Shown: positions 1 to 7,150 of the stretch, piece by piece | Numbering within the stretch: the stretch's first letter is position 1 | Layout: each line of letters opens with the position of its first letter | Assembly (NCBI GenBank): GCA_028275245.1 | Contig: JAPWVA010000005.1 | Span: 1-18,709 of the forward strand | Length of the DNA stretch: 18,709 nucleotides | Reading direction: 5' to 3' | DNA from: Actinomycetota bacterium | Lineage (GTDB): Bacteria; Actinomycetota; Geothermincolia; Geothermincolales; RBG-13-55-18 | Made by a program: the position numbers and the translations under genes | The notes under the pieces: model-generated | Database searches by the model: none | Told to the model about the DNA's origin: nothing | What the model saw: the letters and a program-made list of their open reading frames with translations, nothing else

Positions 1-1067
1 ACCTCGCTTCCCCGAAGGGGGAGGGCTCCCCTCTCGTTCTTGAGGAGTACTAGGCTCTTGCGGGCAGCCTCCAGGGCCAGTTCCCTGTGCAGGGGGGGTG
101 CCCCGACAGGCGGCGACACCGGGGTCCGGCGGGAGAAGTAATCGGCCTTGACCGCGAGGATGCGACCGACCGCCTCGTCCACCAGGGCCTCTGGTACCCT
201 TCCTTCCCTCACTGCCTGGAGAAGCCTCTGGGCATAGTGGAAACCCTGGGGCATCTCCACGTCCAAGCCGCCCAGGACCGCCCTGATCGTGTCCCTAGTG
301 CCCAGGACGAAATCGGAGATGACGATCCCCCTAAATCCCCATTCCCCCTTCAGGATCTCCCGTAGCAGGTGGCGGTTGTGGGCGCAGTACTCACCATTGA
401 CCCGGTTGTAAGCGCTCATGACGCAGGCGGCCCCCTCCTCGACGCAGCGGCGGAAATGGGGCAGGTAGACCTCCCGCAGGGTTCTCTCGTCCACCAGGAC
501 GTCCACCCAAAAGCGCGATTCCTCGATGCTGTTACAGGCGAAGTGCTTGGGGCAAGCCAGGACCTCCTCCTGCAACCCTCGCACTAGGGCCGCCCCCATC
601 TCTCCCACGTGGAAGGGATCCTCCCCGTAGGTCTCCTGGGCCCTTCCCCAGCCCGGGTGGCGGAGCAGGTTGATGCAAGGGGCTCCCACCAGGTTCGCCC
701 CCCGGGCTCGTGCCTCCTTCCCCATGGCCCGGCCCACCCTCTCCTCCAGTTCCGGGTCCCAACTAGCTCCCCGGGCCATGCTCACCGGGAAGCAGGTGGA
801 ATTGCCCACGGCGATCCCCCTAGGCCCGTCGGAGAAGAGGAGGGGAGGGATGCCCAGCCTGTTATCCCATCCCGCCTGGAAGGGCCTGTGGTTGTAGCGG
901 AAGACCGAGACAGCCATCTCCCAAGCGGACATGCTGCCATGCATTTGGTTCACCTTCTCCTCCAGGTCCATGGAGGAGACCAGCTCTGCTAAGATCCGCT
1001 TCCTTTGCTCAGGGCCGGCCAGGAGGGCCTTGGCCCAGAGCTCCTTTATGCGTTCCTCCCGCATCAT
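1..1067 (-). CDS. Glycoside hydrolase family 3 beta-glycosidase, 5' part (runs off left edge)
   Basis: About 355 N-terminal residues are readable on the minus strand; the C-terminal domains lie outside the window. GH3 enzymes hydrolyse beta-linked glucosides or xylosides from the non-reducing end. The family signatures appear in order: FSDGPRG near residues 78-84, ETYGEDP near 145-151, KHFACNSIEESRF near 174-186, a long conserved block through MSAYNRVNG near 217-225, and VISDF near 249-253, whose Asp252 is the expected nucleophile. The residue after it is Phe, where many family members have Trp. The second domain starts near RKSLVLLKNE (336-345). An AGGAGA ribosome site lies 7 bases before the ATG at 1067; a second ATG follows directly at 1064. 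I see no signal peptide, so the enzyme is probably cytoplasmic, acting on imported oligosaccharides or glycosides. It is divergent from the MarR gene. Family is clear; substrate is not. Confidence 0.93.
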   Translation of the reverse strand, partial: MMREERIKELWAKALLAGPEQRKRILAELVSSMDLEEKVNQMHGSMSAWEMAVSVFRYNHRPFQAGWDNRLGIPPLLFSDGPRGIAVGNSTCFPVSMARGASWDPELEERVGRAMGKEARARGANLVGAPCINLLRHPGWGRAQETYGEDPFHVGEMGAALVRGLQEEVLACPKHFACNSIEESRFWVDVLVDERTLREVYLPHFRRCVEEGAACVMSAYNRVNGEYCAHNRHLLREILKGEWGFRGIVISDFVLGTRDTIRAVLGGLDVEMPQGFHYAQRLLQAVREGRVPEALVDEAVGRILAVKADYFSRRTPVSPPVGAPPLHRELALEAARKSLVLLKNERGALPLRGSE

Positions 1068-1414
1068 CCGGTTCTCTCCTTCGGTAACGGCTGCGTTTCC
1101 AAGTTCGTGCCATCACGACCGCGGCGCACCCTGCCCCCGGTCCGTTCATCTCGCCGGAGGACCCGGGAGGCCTTTAAGGGTGCGAGGTTCCCCGGCTCCT
1201 TCCCCGCCCGGGTGGAAGCGGTATTTCGCCCCATCCTGGCGCCGGGGCAGGGGATCTCCTGAACCGGTGACGGTACCCCTATCCTACCGCGGATTCCGCC
1301 GCCAGGCCTCAAGGGGAGGGTTTTCCCTCATTATCCGACCCGGGCCACATACGACGGCTATGCCCGCTCGGCTTCCCTTTAGTCCCGGGGGAGTGAATAA
1401 ATTAAAATTAGCTC
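1068..1414. other. Divergent intergenic region between GH3 and marR genes
   Basis: This 347-base stretch holds no convincing gene; ORFs crossing it are continuations of antisense frames of the GH3 gene. The GH3 end carries that gene's ribosome site (1075-1080 on the minus strand). The marR end has the only AT-rich patch, about 1396-1410, which fits a promoter for marR. The middle is GC-rich and shows no RNA family I recognise. Promoters for both directions should lie here, which makes it a natural site for control by the MarR protein. Confidence 0.5.
1403..1414 (+). promoter_or_regulatory. Putative leaderless promoter (-10 element) of marR
   Basis: TAAAAT at 1403-1408 matches the TANNNT form of a -10 element. 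It ends six bases before the ATG at 1415, so transcription would begin on the A of the start codon. No Shine-Dalgarno sequence precedes this ATG, which agrees with a leaderless mRNA. No good -35 is visible at the expected place (about 1380-1385). Confidence 0.4.
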
Positions 1415-1912
1415 ATGAACTCCTCCGACAAAAGGGCCAGTGAGCTCATGAGGGAGCTGTATCGCATCGCGGGGTGCCGCCACGCGGTGTTTCGCGAGTA
1501 CCTTCCCCGTTACGGAATTACCTTCCAGCAATTCCACATGCTGTTGCACCTGAGCAAAGAGGGACCCCTCAAGATCTCCGACTTGAGCCATAGGATGCTG
1601 GTGTCTATGCCCACCACCAGCAGGATGGCCAACCATCTCCTGCGCCAGGGCCTGGTTAAGAAGTCCAAGGATACCACCGATCGGCGGAGCACGTACCTGG
1701 AGCTGACGCCCAAGGGGGAGGAGCTGGTGATGACGGTGGAGGGCCTGCAAGCCCAGGCCATCTCCTCCATCCTCCAGGAATTGAGCAGGGAGGAGGCGGA
1801 CACTTTCCTGCGGGTCATACGGCATTTCGCCGATTCCCTCACCGGTCGGTGGGGCGCGCTTTCCGCCAAAGCGGATGCCTGCCGGGAGGGAGAGGGTGGG
1901 AGAGGGCGCTAA
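1415..1912 (+). CDS. MarR-family winged-helix transcriptional regulator
   Basis: This 165-residue protein has normal MarR length. Helices near residues 8-55 include YGITFQQFHMLLHL. A winged helix-turn-helix follows: LKISDLSHRMLVSMPTTSRMANHLLRQ as recognition region (about 52-78), then the wing DTTDRRSTYLELTPKG (about 86-101). C-terminal dimerisation helices follow to about residue 150, and then a short basic glycine-rich tail. MarR proteins bind DNA as dimers and usually release it on binding a small phenolic or other ligand. The likely targets are its own promoter and the divergent GH3 gene; this is inferred from position only. The 3' end overlaps the next gene. The ATG at 1415 lacks a ribosome site but lies exactly where a leaderless transcript would start; an in-frame ATG at 1448 is the alternative. 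Confidence 0.9.
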   Translation: MNSSDKRASELMRELYRIAGCRHAVFREYLPRYGITFQQFHMLLHLSKEGPLKISDLSHRMLVSMPTTSRMANHLLRQGLVKKSKDTTDRRSTYLELTPKGEELVMTVEGLQAQAISSILQELSREEADTFLRVIRHFADSLTGRWGALSAKADACREGEGGRGR

Positions 1913-2798
1913 GGGCCCGGGGCCTTCCCGCCCCGGGAGCAGGGTCGGACTTCGCCTTTCCCCGTCCCTCGGGTTGATCCTGGCGGGGTTTCCACTCCTC
2001 CTGGCGGTGGTGACCTGGACGTTCCGTTCACTGCGCTCCGCCATTCCCCGCAGGGAGCCCCGGATCCCCCACCGGCGTCTGCGGGCCCTGGCCCGGGATG
2101 GCGTGGAGATAGCCGTGACCTCCTTACCCCGGAGGGAAGGGGGTGGTCCCGGTCCAGCGCTGGTGCTGGCCCACCCCGCGGTGACCGGCCAGAGTTACGG
2201 TCCCCTGGTGGACCTGGCGGAGGAGATGACCGAATTTTTCGACGTTTACACCTTCGATTTCCGGGGGCACGGAGCTAGCGGCGGCGTACTGGACCTCGAG
2301 CATGGATTGGAGGGCCCTGCCGCCGACCTGGAGGCGGTGCTCGGGCTGGTCCGGGAGGGAGGACACCTATGGGTGGGGGTGGCCGGCTTCTCCCTGGGAG
2401 GCATGGCCGCCTTTGCCCTAGCAGTGGAAAAGCCCCACCTCTTTGACGCCCTGGCGGTGGTGGGTATGCCTCCACGCTTCCCTGACACGGATCCCTACCG
2501 GATGTGGCTGCCCCTCTGGTTCTTGCTGCTGCGAGGGTTGGGGGCGCGCTTTGCCGGCCAAAAGACCCAGGGGCCATCTCCCCTGGACCTGGCCAGCGCC
2601 TTTCCCCCCGGCCTCCCGCTCTTGTTAGTTCACGGGGAAAGGGAGGCCTTCTACCCCAGGGAGGACCTCTTGGACCTGGTGGAGAGGCTAAAGGGGAAGG
2701 CCGATTTCCTGCTCGTGCCGGATGCGGGACATGCCGAATTGGCCTCAGGAAAGAGGAGGTTCATAAGCTGGTTCGTGGAGAGGCAAGGGCGCGGTTGA
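1875..2798 (+). CDS. Alpha/beta-hydrolase with N-terminal membrane segment
   Basis: A 307-residue alpha/beta-hydrolase-fold protein. An Arg-rich N-terminus is followed by a hydrophobic segment (about residues 32-50), so the protein is probably anchored with its catalytic domain in one compartment. Fold landmarks are the HPAVTGQ strand-turn (100-106), DFRGHGAS (128-135), the nucleophile elbow GFSLGG (171-176; Ser173) and the catalytic histidine in DAGHAEL (His286). The third triad residue is probably in HGEREAFYP (253-261), where Glu257 sits at the usual Asp position. The fold is clear but the substrate (ester, lipid, peptide) cannot be told. The ATG at 1875 overlaps marR by 38 bases and has no ribosome site. 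GTG at 1896, with GGGAGGG ending five bases before it, is an equally good or better start. Overlap with marR suggests co-transcription. Confidence 0.85.
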   Translation: MPAGRERVGEGAKGPGPSRPGSRVGLRLSPSLGLILAGFPLLLAVVTWTFRSLRSAIPRREPRIPHRRLRALARDGVEIAVTSLPRREGGGPGPALVLAHPAVTGQSYGPLVDLAEEMTEFFDVYTFDFRGHGASGGVLDLEHGLEGPAADLEAVLGLVREGGHLWVGVAGFSLGGMAAFALAVEKPHLFDALAVVGMPPRFPDTDPYRMWLPLWFLLLRGLGARFAGQKTQGPSPLDLASAFPPGLPLLLVHGEREAFYPREDLLDLVERLKGKADFLLVPDAGHAELASGKRRFISWFVERQGRG

Positions 2799-2873
2799 AT
2801 CCCCGGGAGGCGGCGACCAGATCGGTTGCGGTGCGGGCGGCCTTCCCGCGCTTTCAGGGGCGGCGGCGAAAAG

Positions 2874-2882
2874 TGCTATTCT
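2874..2882 (+). promoter_or_regulatory. Putative extended -10 promoter ahead of the cupin-hisG cluster
   Basis: TGCTATTCT has the TGn extended -10 motif followed by TATTCT, which matches three of the six bases of TATAAT, including the key first, second and last. It lies in a 121-base gap in the only AT-rich part. A start near 2889 would give a leader of about 30 bases. Confidence 0.35.
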
Positions 2883-2890
2883 TTATGGTA

Positions 2891-2910
2891 TCCTTTTCCT
2901 TCAAAAGGAA
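2891..2910 (+). promoter_or_regulatory. Hairpin overlapping the ribosome binding site of the cupin gene
   Basis: TCCTTTT (2891-2897) and AAAAGGA (2903-2909) are perfect inverted copies separated by five bases. The right arm contains the AAAGGA ribosome site used by the ATG at 2920. A shifted pairing, TTCCTT (2896-2901) with AAGGAA (2905-2910), is also possible. Either form would hide the ribosome site, so translation of the first gene could be controlled by RNA folding. The stem is short and AT-rich, so its strength at high temperature is doubtful. Confidence 0.4.
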
Positions 2911-2919
2911 GTGGTGTCC

Positions 2920-3282
2920 ATGCTCTTGAAGAAGCCTTGGGGGGTCATCAAGGCCATAACCCTGAACCAGCCCTGCACGGTGAAGCTCATAACCGTCGAG
3001 CCGGGGCAGGAGACCAGCCTCCACTACCACAAGCTGAGGGATGATGTCTGGGTGATACTGGACGATGGCCTGGAGGTAACCATCGGCGATGATGTCTATT
3101 ACCCCAGAGAAGGTGACGAGTTCACCGTGCCCGCCGAGCAGAAACACAAGATAAGGTCGCTGGGGAAGAGGGGAAGGGTGCTGGAGATTGACATCGGTTT
3201 CACCAGCGAGGACGACACCTTTCGCCTCTCCGACCCCTACGGCAGGGAGACCAAGGAGAAGGAGGAGTTCCCGCTGGAATAG
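2920..3282 (+). CDS. Small cupin protein, mannose-6-phosphate isomerase type II-like
   Basis: A 120-residue single-domain cupin. The opening KPWG, then VKLITVEPGQETSLHYHKLRD (22-41) and EGDEFTVPAEQKHKI (64-78), follow the pattern of the cupin half of type II phosphomannose isomerase/GDP-mannose pyrophosphorylase proteins. Metal ligands are expected at His35, His37 and His76. Here the domain stands alone without the nucleotidyltransferase half, so it may be a sugar-phosphate isomerase or a related small-molecule cupin; mannose-6-phosphate activity is not proven. I chose ATG 2920 because AAAGGA lies about ten bases before it; upstream GTGs at 2911 and 2914 sit on top of that site. It is 34 bases ahead of hisG and is probably the first gene of that transcript. 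Confidence 0.8.
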   Translation: MLLKKPWGVIKAITLNQPCTVKLITVEPGQETSLHYHKLRDDVWVILDDGLEVTIGDDVYYPREGDEFTVPAEQKHKIRSLGKRGRVLEIDIGFTSEDDTFRLSDPYGRETKEKEEFPLE

Positions 3283-3316
3283 CGGGCCCTAGCTGGAGTA
3301 AGAAAGGCAGGTTCTC

Positions 3317-4198
3317 ATGCTGAAGCTGGTCTTGCCCAAGGGAAGCCTGGAATCCACCACCTTGGAGCTTCTGAAGGACGCCGACCTCGAGGTTCTTAGG
3401 AGTGGCGAGCGGGAATATCACGCCCGCATCGACGATCCCAGGATCGCCGAGGTCCGCATCCTCCGACCCCAGGAAATACCCAAGTACGTAGAGGAGGGCT
3501 TTTTCGACCTGGGCATCACCGGGTACGACTGGATCCGGGAGACGGGGGCAGACGTGGTGGAGGTGGCGGACCTCCCCTACACCAAGACGGCGGTGGGAAC
3601 CGTGGTGAAGATAGTCCTAGCGGTGGCGGGAGACTCTCCCTACCTCAGCCCCCGGGACCTTCCCGAGGGGGTCCGGGTCTCCACGGAATATCCCAACCTG
3701 GTGAGGGATTACTTTGAGAGGATGGGAAAGAAGGCAAGGATTTACCTATCTTACGGCGCCACGGAGGCCAAGGTACCCGAGATCGCCGATGCGGTGGCCG
3801 AGCTCACGGAGACCGGTGGGACCCTGCGCAGGCACGGACTGCGCATTATAGACACTATCCTGGAGTCCACTACGCGGTTAGTGGCCAACCGGGAGAGCTA
3901 CACTGACCCGGAAAAAAGGCAGCTTATGGAGGAGATCAGGATCCTCGTTGAGGGCGCCCTTCGCGCCCGGGGGAAGGTGCTCTTGAAGTTCAACGTGAGA
4001 GAGGAGAAGCTCTCCGAGGTGATGGGGGTGCTCCCCTCCCTCAAGGCCCCTACCCTAAGCCGACTTTACCAAGAAGGTTACTATGCCGTGGAGAGCGTGG
4101 TGGAGAAGAAGGGGATCAATACCCTCATCCCGGAGCTCGTGAAGCGGGGGGCCGAGGACATACTGGAGATCCCCATCACTAAGATCATAGTTCGTTGA
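3317..4198 (+). CDS. hisG: ATP phosphoribosyltransferase, long form (HisG)
   Basis: HisG joins ATP and PRPP to give phosphoribosyl-ATP, the first and feedback-controlled step of histidine synthesis in the cytoplasm. The 293 residues match the long form, which does not need HisZ. The catalytic domain starts with MLKLVLPKGSLE and contains the substrate block DLGITGYDWI (64-73). The PRPP loop is SYGATEAKVPEIADAVAELT, in about residues 145-164, running on to ETGGTL. The C-terminal regulatory domain (about 213-293), with ARGKVLLKFNV and ending in EIPITKIIV, is the ACT-like domain that binds histidine. The ribosome site is weak (AAAGGCAGG). It lies 34 bases after the cupin gene and 34 before the GGDEF gene. 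Other histidine genes except hisC are absent from the window. Confidence 0.96.
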   Translation: MLKLVLPKGSLESTTLELLKDADLEVLRSGEREYHARIDDPRIAEVRILRPQEIPKYVEEGFFDLGITGYDWIRETGADVVEVADLPYTKTAVGTVVKIVLAVAGDSPYLSPRDLPEGVRVSTEYPNLVRDYFERMGKKARIYLSYGATEAKVPEIADAVAELTETGGTLRRHGLRIIDTILESTTRLVANRESYTDPEKRQLMEEIRILVEGALRARGKVLLKFNVREEKLSEVMGVLPSLKAPTLSRLYQEGYYAVESVVEKKGINTLIPELVKRGAEDILEIPITKIIVR

Positions 4199-4232
4199 TC
4201 GAAGCGGATTCCGGTGAGGCAGAAGGGAAGTC

Positions 4233-5177
4233 ATGAAGGATTACCAATACCTGGAAGAGGAATTATTTGCCAGGTGGGCGGCCGAGATGCAGCGCCTACC
4301 CTTGCCGGCCCGTGCAGATGTGGCAGGGGGTGAGGCGGGGGAGAGGATGAAGAGGATAGTCCACGGGATTCTAGTGGTGGCGGGATCGGATGGAGAGGAA
4401 ACCGACGGCGAAGAGTTGCTGAAGGCGGCCCGGGAGCTGGGAAGCATCAGGAAGAACCAGGATTTCTCCATAGAAGAACTGGTGCAGGAGCACATCATCC
4501 TCCGCAACGAGTTCTGGACCCTCTTCCGGGAGAAGGTGGAACTGGGCAAGGTGGTGGATTTCGCCCTGGAGAGGAGGGTCAACGGCTGCCTCGACCTGGT
4601 GATGCAGGCGGCGGCAGCGGCTTACCATTACGAGGTCTCTCGGGAGATCAGTGAAAACCCCTTGAGGGATCCCCTAACCCGCCTCTACAATCGGAGTTAT
4701 TTCCAGGGAAGGCTGATAGAGGAGCTGCGGCGCGCTGTCCGTTACGAGAGGGAGATATCCCTGTGCCTGATGGAGATAACCAATTATTCCCAGATAAGGC
4801 GGGACGGGGGACAGGAGGCGGTGGAACGCCTGCTCTGCTATGTGGGGAGTGTCCTTTCCCGTCTGACCCGAGAATGCGACGTGACGGCCAGGCTGGGCGA
4901 GGGGAACTTCGCGGTGCTGCTCCCGGAGACAGGGTGGAGGGGCGCCAGGGTCATGGCGGAGAGGCTCACCCGCTACTTAGAGCGATTCCTCCCCTCCCTC
5001 GTGGAGGGGGAGGTCATGCCGGAGATTCGTTGGGGTGTGGCATCCTTCCCCGGGGAGGTCAGGATGCCGGAAAGGCTTTACAGTGCGGCGGCCGAGGCCC
5101 TGAGGAGGTCGCGGGAAGCCCCGCCGGGCAGTATATTCGTCCACGGATCACCGGAAGGAGGGGAAGGTGGCCATTAA
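4233..5177 (+). CDS. Degenerate GGDEF-domain protein with helical N-terminal domain
   Basis: A 314-residue soluble protein. Residues 1 to about 135 are helical and resemble the N-terminal sensing domains of RsbR-type proteins (weak, by eye). Residues 142-305 form a GGDEF fold: DPLTRLYNRSYF (146-157) is the canonical opening, and FAVLLPETG follows the active-site turn. The catalytic signature is lost: GGDEF reads GEGNF (222-226), and the metal-binding Asp of the first strand is Glu181 in EITNYSQI. RECD (213-216) lies exactly five residues before the signature, the spacing of the RxxD inhibitory site that binds cyclic di-GMP. It is therefore unlikely to be an active diguanylate cyclase and may be a cyclic di-GMP receptor; that role is inferred. 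A partial ribosome site (AAGGGAAG) precedes the ATG. Its end overlaps the phosphoesterase gene by 11 bases. Confidence 0.85.
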   Translation: MKDYQYLEEELFARWAAEMQRLPLPARADVAGGEAGERMKRIVHGILVVAGSDGEETDGEELLKAARELGSIRKNQDFSIEELVQEHIILRNEFWTLFREKVELGKVVDFALERRVNGCLDLVMQAAAAAYHYEVSREISENPLRDPLTRLYNRSYFQGRLIEELRRAVRYEREISLCLMEITNYSQIRRDGGQEAVERLLCYVGSVLSRLTRECDVTARLGEGNFAVLLPETGWRGARVMAERLTRYLERFLPSLVEGEVMPEIRWGVASFPGEVRMPERLYSAAAEALRRSREAPPGSIFVHGSPEGGEGGH

Positions 5178-5949
5178 GCTCATCTCCGACCCCCACGGCA
5201 GGTTCGAGGGGCTCCGGGGGGCGGTAGATCCCTCCGACATACTGCTGGTGCTGGGGGACATCCTTGACCTGGTGGACTGGTCGGACGTGAGCGGTATCCT
5301 ACCGGAGGTATTGGGAAGGGAGGAATTCATTTCCAGGGTCAGGGAGGCGGTGGCCCGGGGCACTGAGGCGGCCGTCGCCCTCAGAGACGAGTTGATGTCC
5401 CCGGAGGGAAGCAAGTTCCCGCTGCTGCAGGAGAGGGTATGGGAGCAGTACTGCCGTTTCGCCGATGTCCTAGAGGGCATCGGTTGCCGGTCCTACGTGA
5501 TATATGGCAACGGCGACCTGCCGGCGCTGCTGGAGAAAGCGCTGGAGGGGAGGGAAGGCATAGTCCTGGCCGATGGAAGGGTGGAGATAGATGGGCTCCT
5601 CTTCGGCTTCATACCGGGGGCCATCCATTCCCCCTTCAGGATGCCCGCTGAGATGGGCGAGGAGGAGTACAACAGGAAGCTGGAGGGACTGGGGAGAGTG
5701 GATGTGCTCTGCACCCACGTGCCGCCCCAGGCGGAGGAGTTCGTCCACGACGTGGTGGCGGGGAGGCCGGTGGTGGGAAGCAGCGGCATCCTCGCCTATC
5801 TGGAGCGGCACGCCCCCCTTTACCATTACCACGGGCACGTGCACCAACCCCGCAGGCGGGGTGGTCTCCTGGGTAGGACCAAGGTCATAAACGTGGGATA
5901 CTTCAAGCGCCAGGGTTATGTTCATGTCCACGGGAACGACGGGATTTGA
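5167..5949 (+). CDS. Calcineurin-like metallophosphoesterase
   Basis: A 260-residue cytoplasmic protein with the dinuclear-metal phosphoesterase motifs in order: SDPHG (7-11; Asp8, His10), LGDILD (29-34; Asp31), YGNGD (113-117, with Gly where GNHD has His), CTHVPP (182-187; His184) and HGHVHQP (222-228; His224, His226). The GNGD variant drops the usual catalytic histidine, as in some phosphodiesterase subgroups, so activity may lean toward diesters or be altered. Substrate unknown. The GTG at 5167 is supported by AAGGAGG at 5154-5160. It overlaps the GGDEF gene by 11 bases and hisC by 32, so the three are surely co-transcribed and probably translationally coupled. Whether it acts on a nucleotide second messenger is only a guess from that neighbour. 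Confidence 0.88.
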   Translation: MAIKLISDPHGRFEGLRGAVDPSDILLVLGDILDLVDWSDVSGILPEVLGREEFISRVREAVARGTEAAVALRDELMSPEGSKFPLLQERVWEQYCRFADVLEGIGCRSYVIYGNGDLPALLEKALEGREGIVLADGRVEIDGLLFGFIPGAIHSPFRMPAEMGEEEYNRKLEGLGRVDVLCTHVPPQAEEFVHDVVAGRPVVGSSGILAYLERHAPLYHYHGHVHQPRRRGGLLGRTKVINVGYFKRQGYVHVHGNDGI

Positions 5950-7048
5950 CCCCAGGAAGCTGGCCCGGGCGGAGGTCTTGGACCTACCGGTCTATAGCCC
6001 CGGCAAGTCCCCAGAGGACGTGGCCCGGGAGTATGGCATCCGGGGTTGCGTGAAGATGGCCTCCAACGAAAACCCCCTGGGACCCTCGCCGCTAGCTATG
6101 GAGGCCTTGGCGCGGGTCCTCGACTCGGTGCACCTTTACCCCGACACCGCTTGCCTCCGCCTGCGGGAGGCCATTGCCGACAAGCTCGGCCTGGGGCCGG
6201 AAAACGTGCTGGTGGGCCATGGGGCCGACGAGATATTCGACCTGCTCGCCTACGCCTTCTTGGAGCCGGGGGACCAGGTGGTGGTGGCGAGCCCCACCTT
6301 CTCCTCCTATGAGCTGGCGGCAATGACCATGGGAGCGGAGGTGATACGCGTCCCCCTGCGGGATTACCGCCAGGACGTGGAGGCCATGGCCAAAGCGGTG
6401 GGTCCCCGCTGCAAAGTGGTCTTCCTTTGCTCGCCCCACAATCCCACGGGCACCGTGGTGGGCGAGGGTGAGTTCACCTCCCTTCTCGCGGACACAGCCG
6501 GTAAGTGCTTGGTGGTGCTGGACGAGGCCTACGTGGAATACGTGGAGGAGAGCGAGTCATGGGATTCCCTGGGTTACCTGAGGGAGAATCCCCATCTACT
6601 GGTGACTCGCACCTTTTCCAAGATCTACGGACTGGCAGGGCTGCGCGTGGGATACGCTCTTTGTTCTCCCGGGGTGAGGGAGATCCTGGAAAAGGTCAAG
6701 CTCCCCTTCAACGTGAACCGCCTTGCCCAGGAGGCGGCTTTGGCAGCGCTGGAAGATGCGGAACATGTGAAGAGGTCCCGGGAGATGAATTCCCGGGGAA
6801 AGAGGAAGATCTACCGGGTCCTGGAAGAACTCGGTATCCCCTATGTACCCTCCCAGGCTAACTTCGTTTTGGTGAAGGATCCGGGAGGTGGGAGTCTTTT
6901 CGAAGGGTTATTGCAGCACGGGGTAATAGTGCGCGACGGAGCGGCCCTGGGCTTGCCCGGCCACGTGCGTATCACCGTGGGCGATGACGAGATGAACGCG
7001 AGACTGGAGGAAGCCTTGAAAAAACTGTCAAGTAAGGGTTCTTGGTAG
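5918..7048 (+). CDS. hisC: Histidinol-phosphate aminotransferase (HisC)
   Basis: HisC is a PLP enzyme that transfers an amino group from glutamate to imidazole-acetol phosphate in histidine synthesis. The 376 residues are of usual length. Signatures are SNENPLGPSP (49-58), HGADE (101-105), the HNPTG motif (174-178), VLDEAYVEY (200-208; Asp202 holds the PLP ring nitrogen), TRTFSKIYGLAGLRVGY (230-246; Lys235 forms the Schiff base, Arg243 binds phosphate) and a C-terminal HVRITVG. It starts inside the phosphoesterase gene; ATG at 5918 and ATG at 5924 are both possible and neither has a strong ribosome site, so coupling to upstream translation is likely. Pairing with hisG in the same cluster supports hisC over broader aromatic aminotransferases, though dual use cannot be excluded. 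Confidence 0.93.
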   Translation: MFMSTGTTGFDPRKLARAEVLDLPVYSPGKSPEDVAREYGIRGCVKMASNENPLGPSPLAMEALARVLDSVHLYPDTACLRLREAIADKLGLGPENVLVGHGADEIFDLLAYAFLEPGDQVVVASPTFSSYELAAMTMGAEVIRVPLRDYRQDVEAMAKAVGPRCKVVFLCSPHNPTGTVVGEGEFTSLLADTAGKCLVVLDEAYVEYVEESESWDSLGYLRENPHLLVTRTFSKIYGLAGLRVGYALCSPGVREILEKVKLPFNVNRLAQEAALAALEDAEHVKRSREMNSRGKRKIYRVLEELGIPYVPSQANFVLVKDPGGGSLFEGLLQHGVIVRDGAALGLPGHVRITVGDDEMNARLEEALKKLSSKGSW

Positions 7049-7150
7049 CACCTCCGGACTCGTGTTAATCATTATTTCCAGGTTCTTCCTTTCTCCCCGT
7101 GGCGTGTGACCGAACGGTAAGGTGGCTTGCAGAGTGGACGGCGCAGAATG

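Noticed and set aside
931..1443. 170-codon plus-strand frame over the GH3 5' end and intergenic region
   Set aside because: It is antisense to the GH3 N-terminus, crosses the marR start in another frame, and lacks a ribosome site or any domain.
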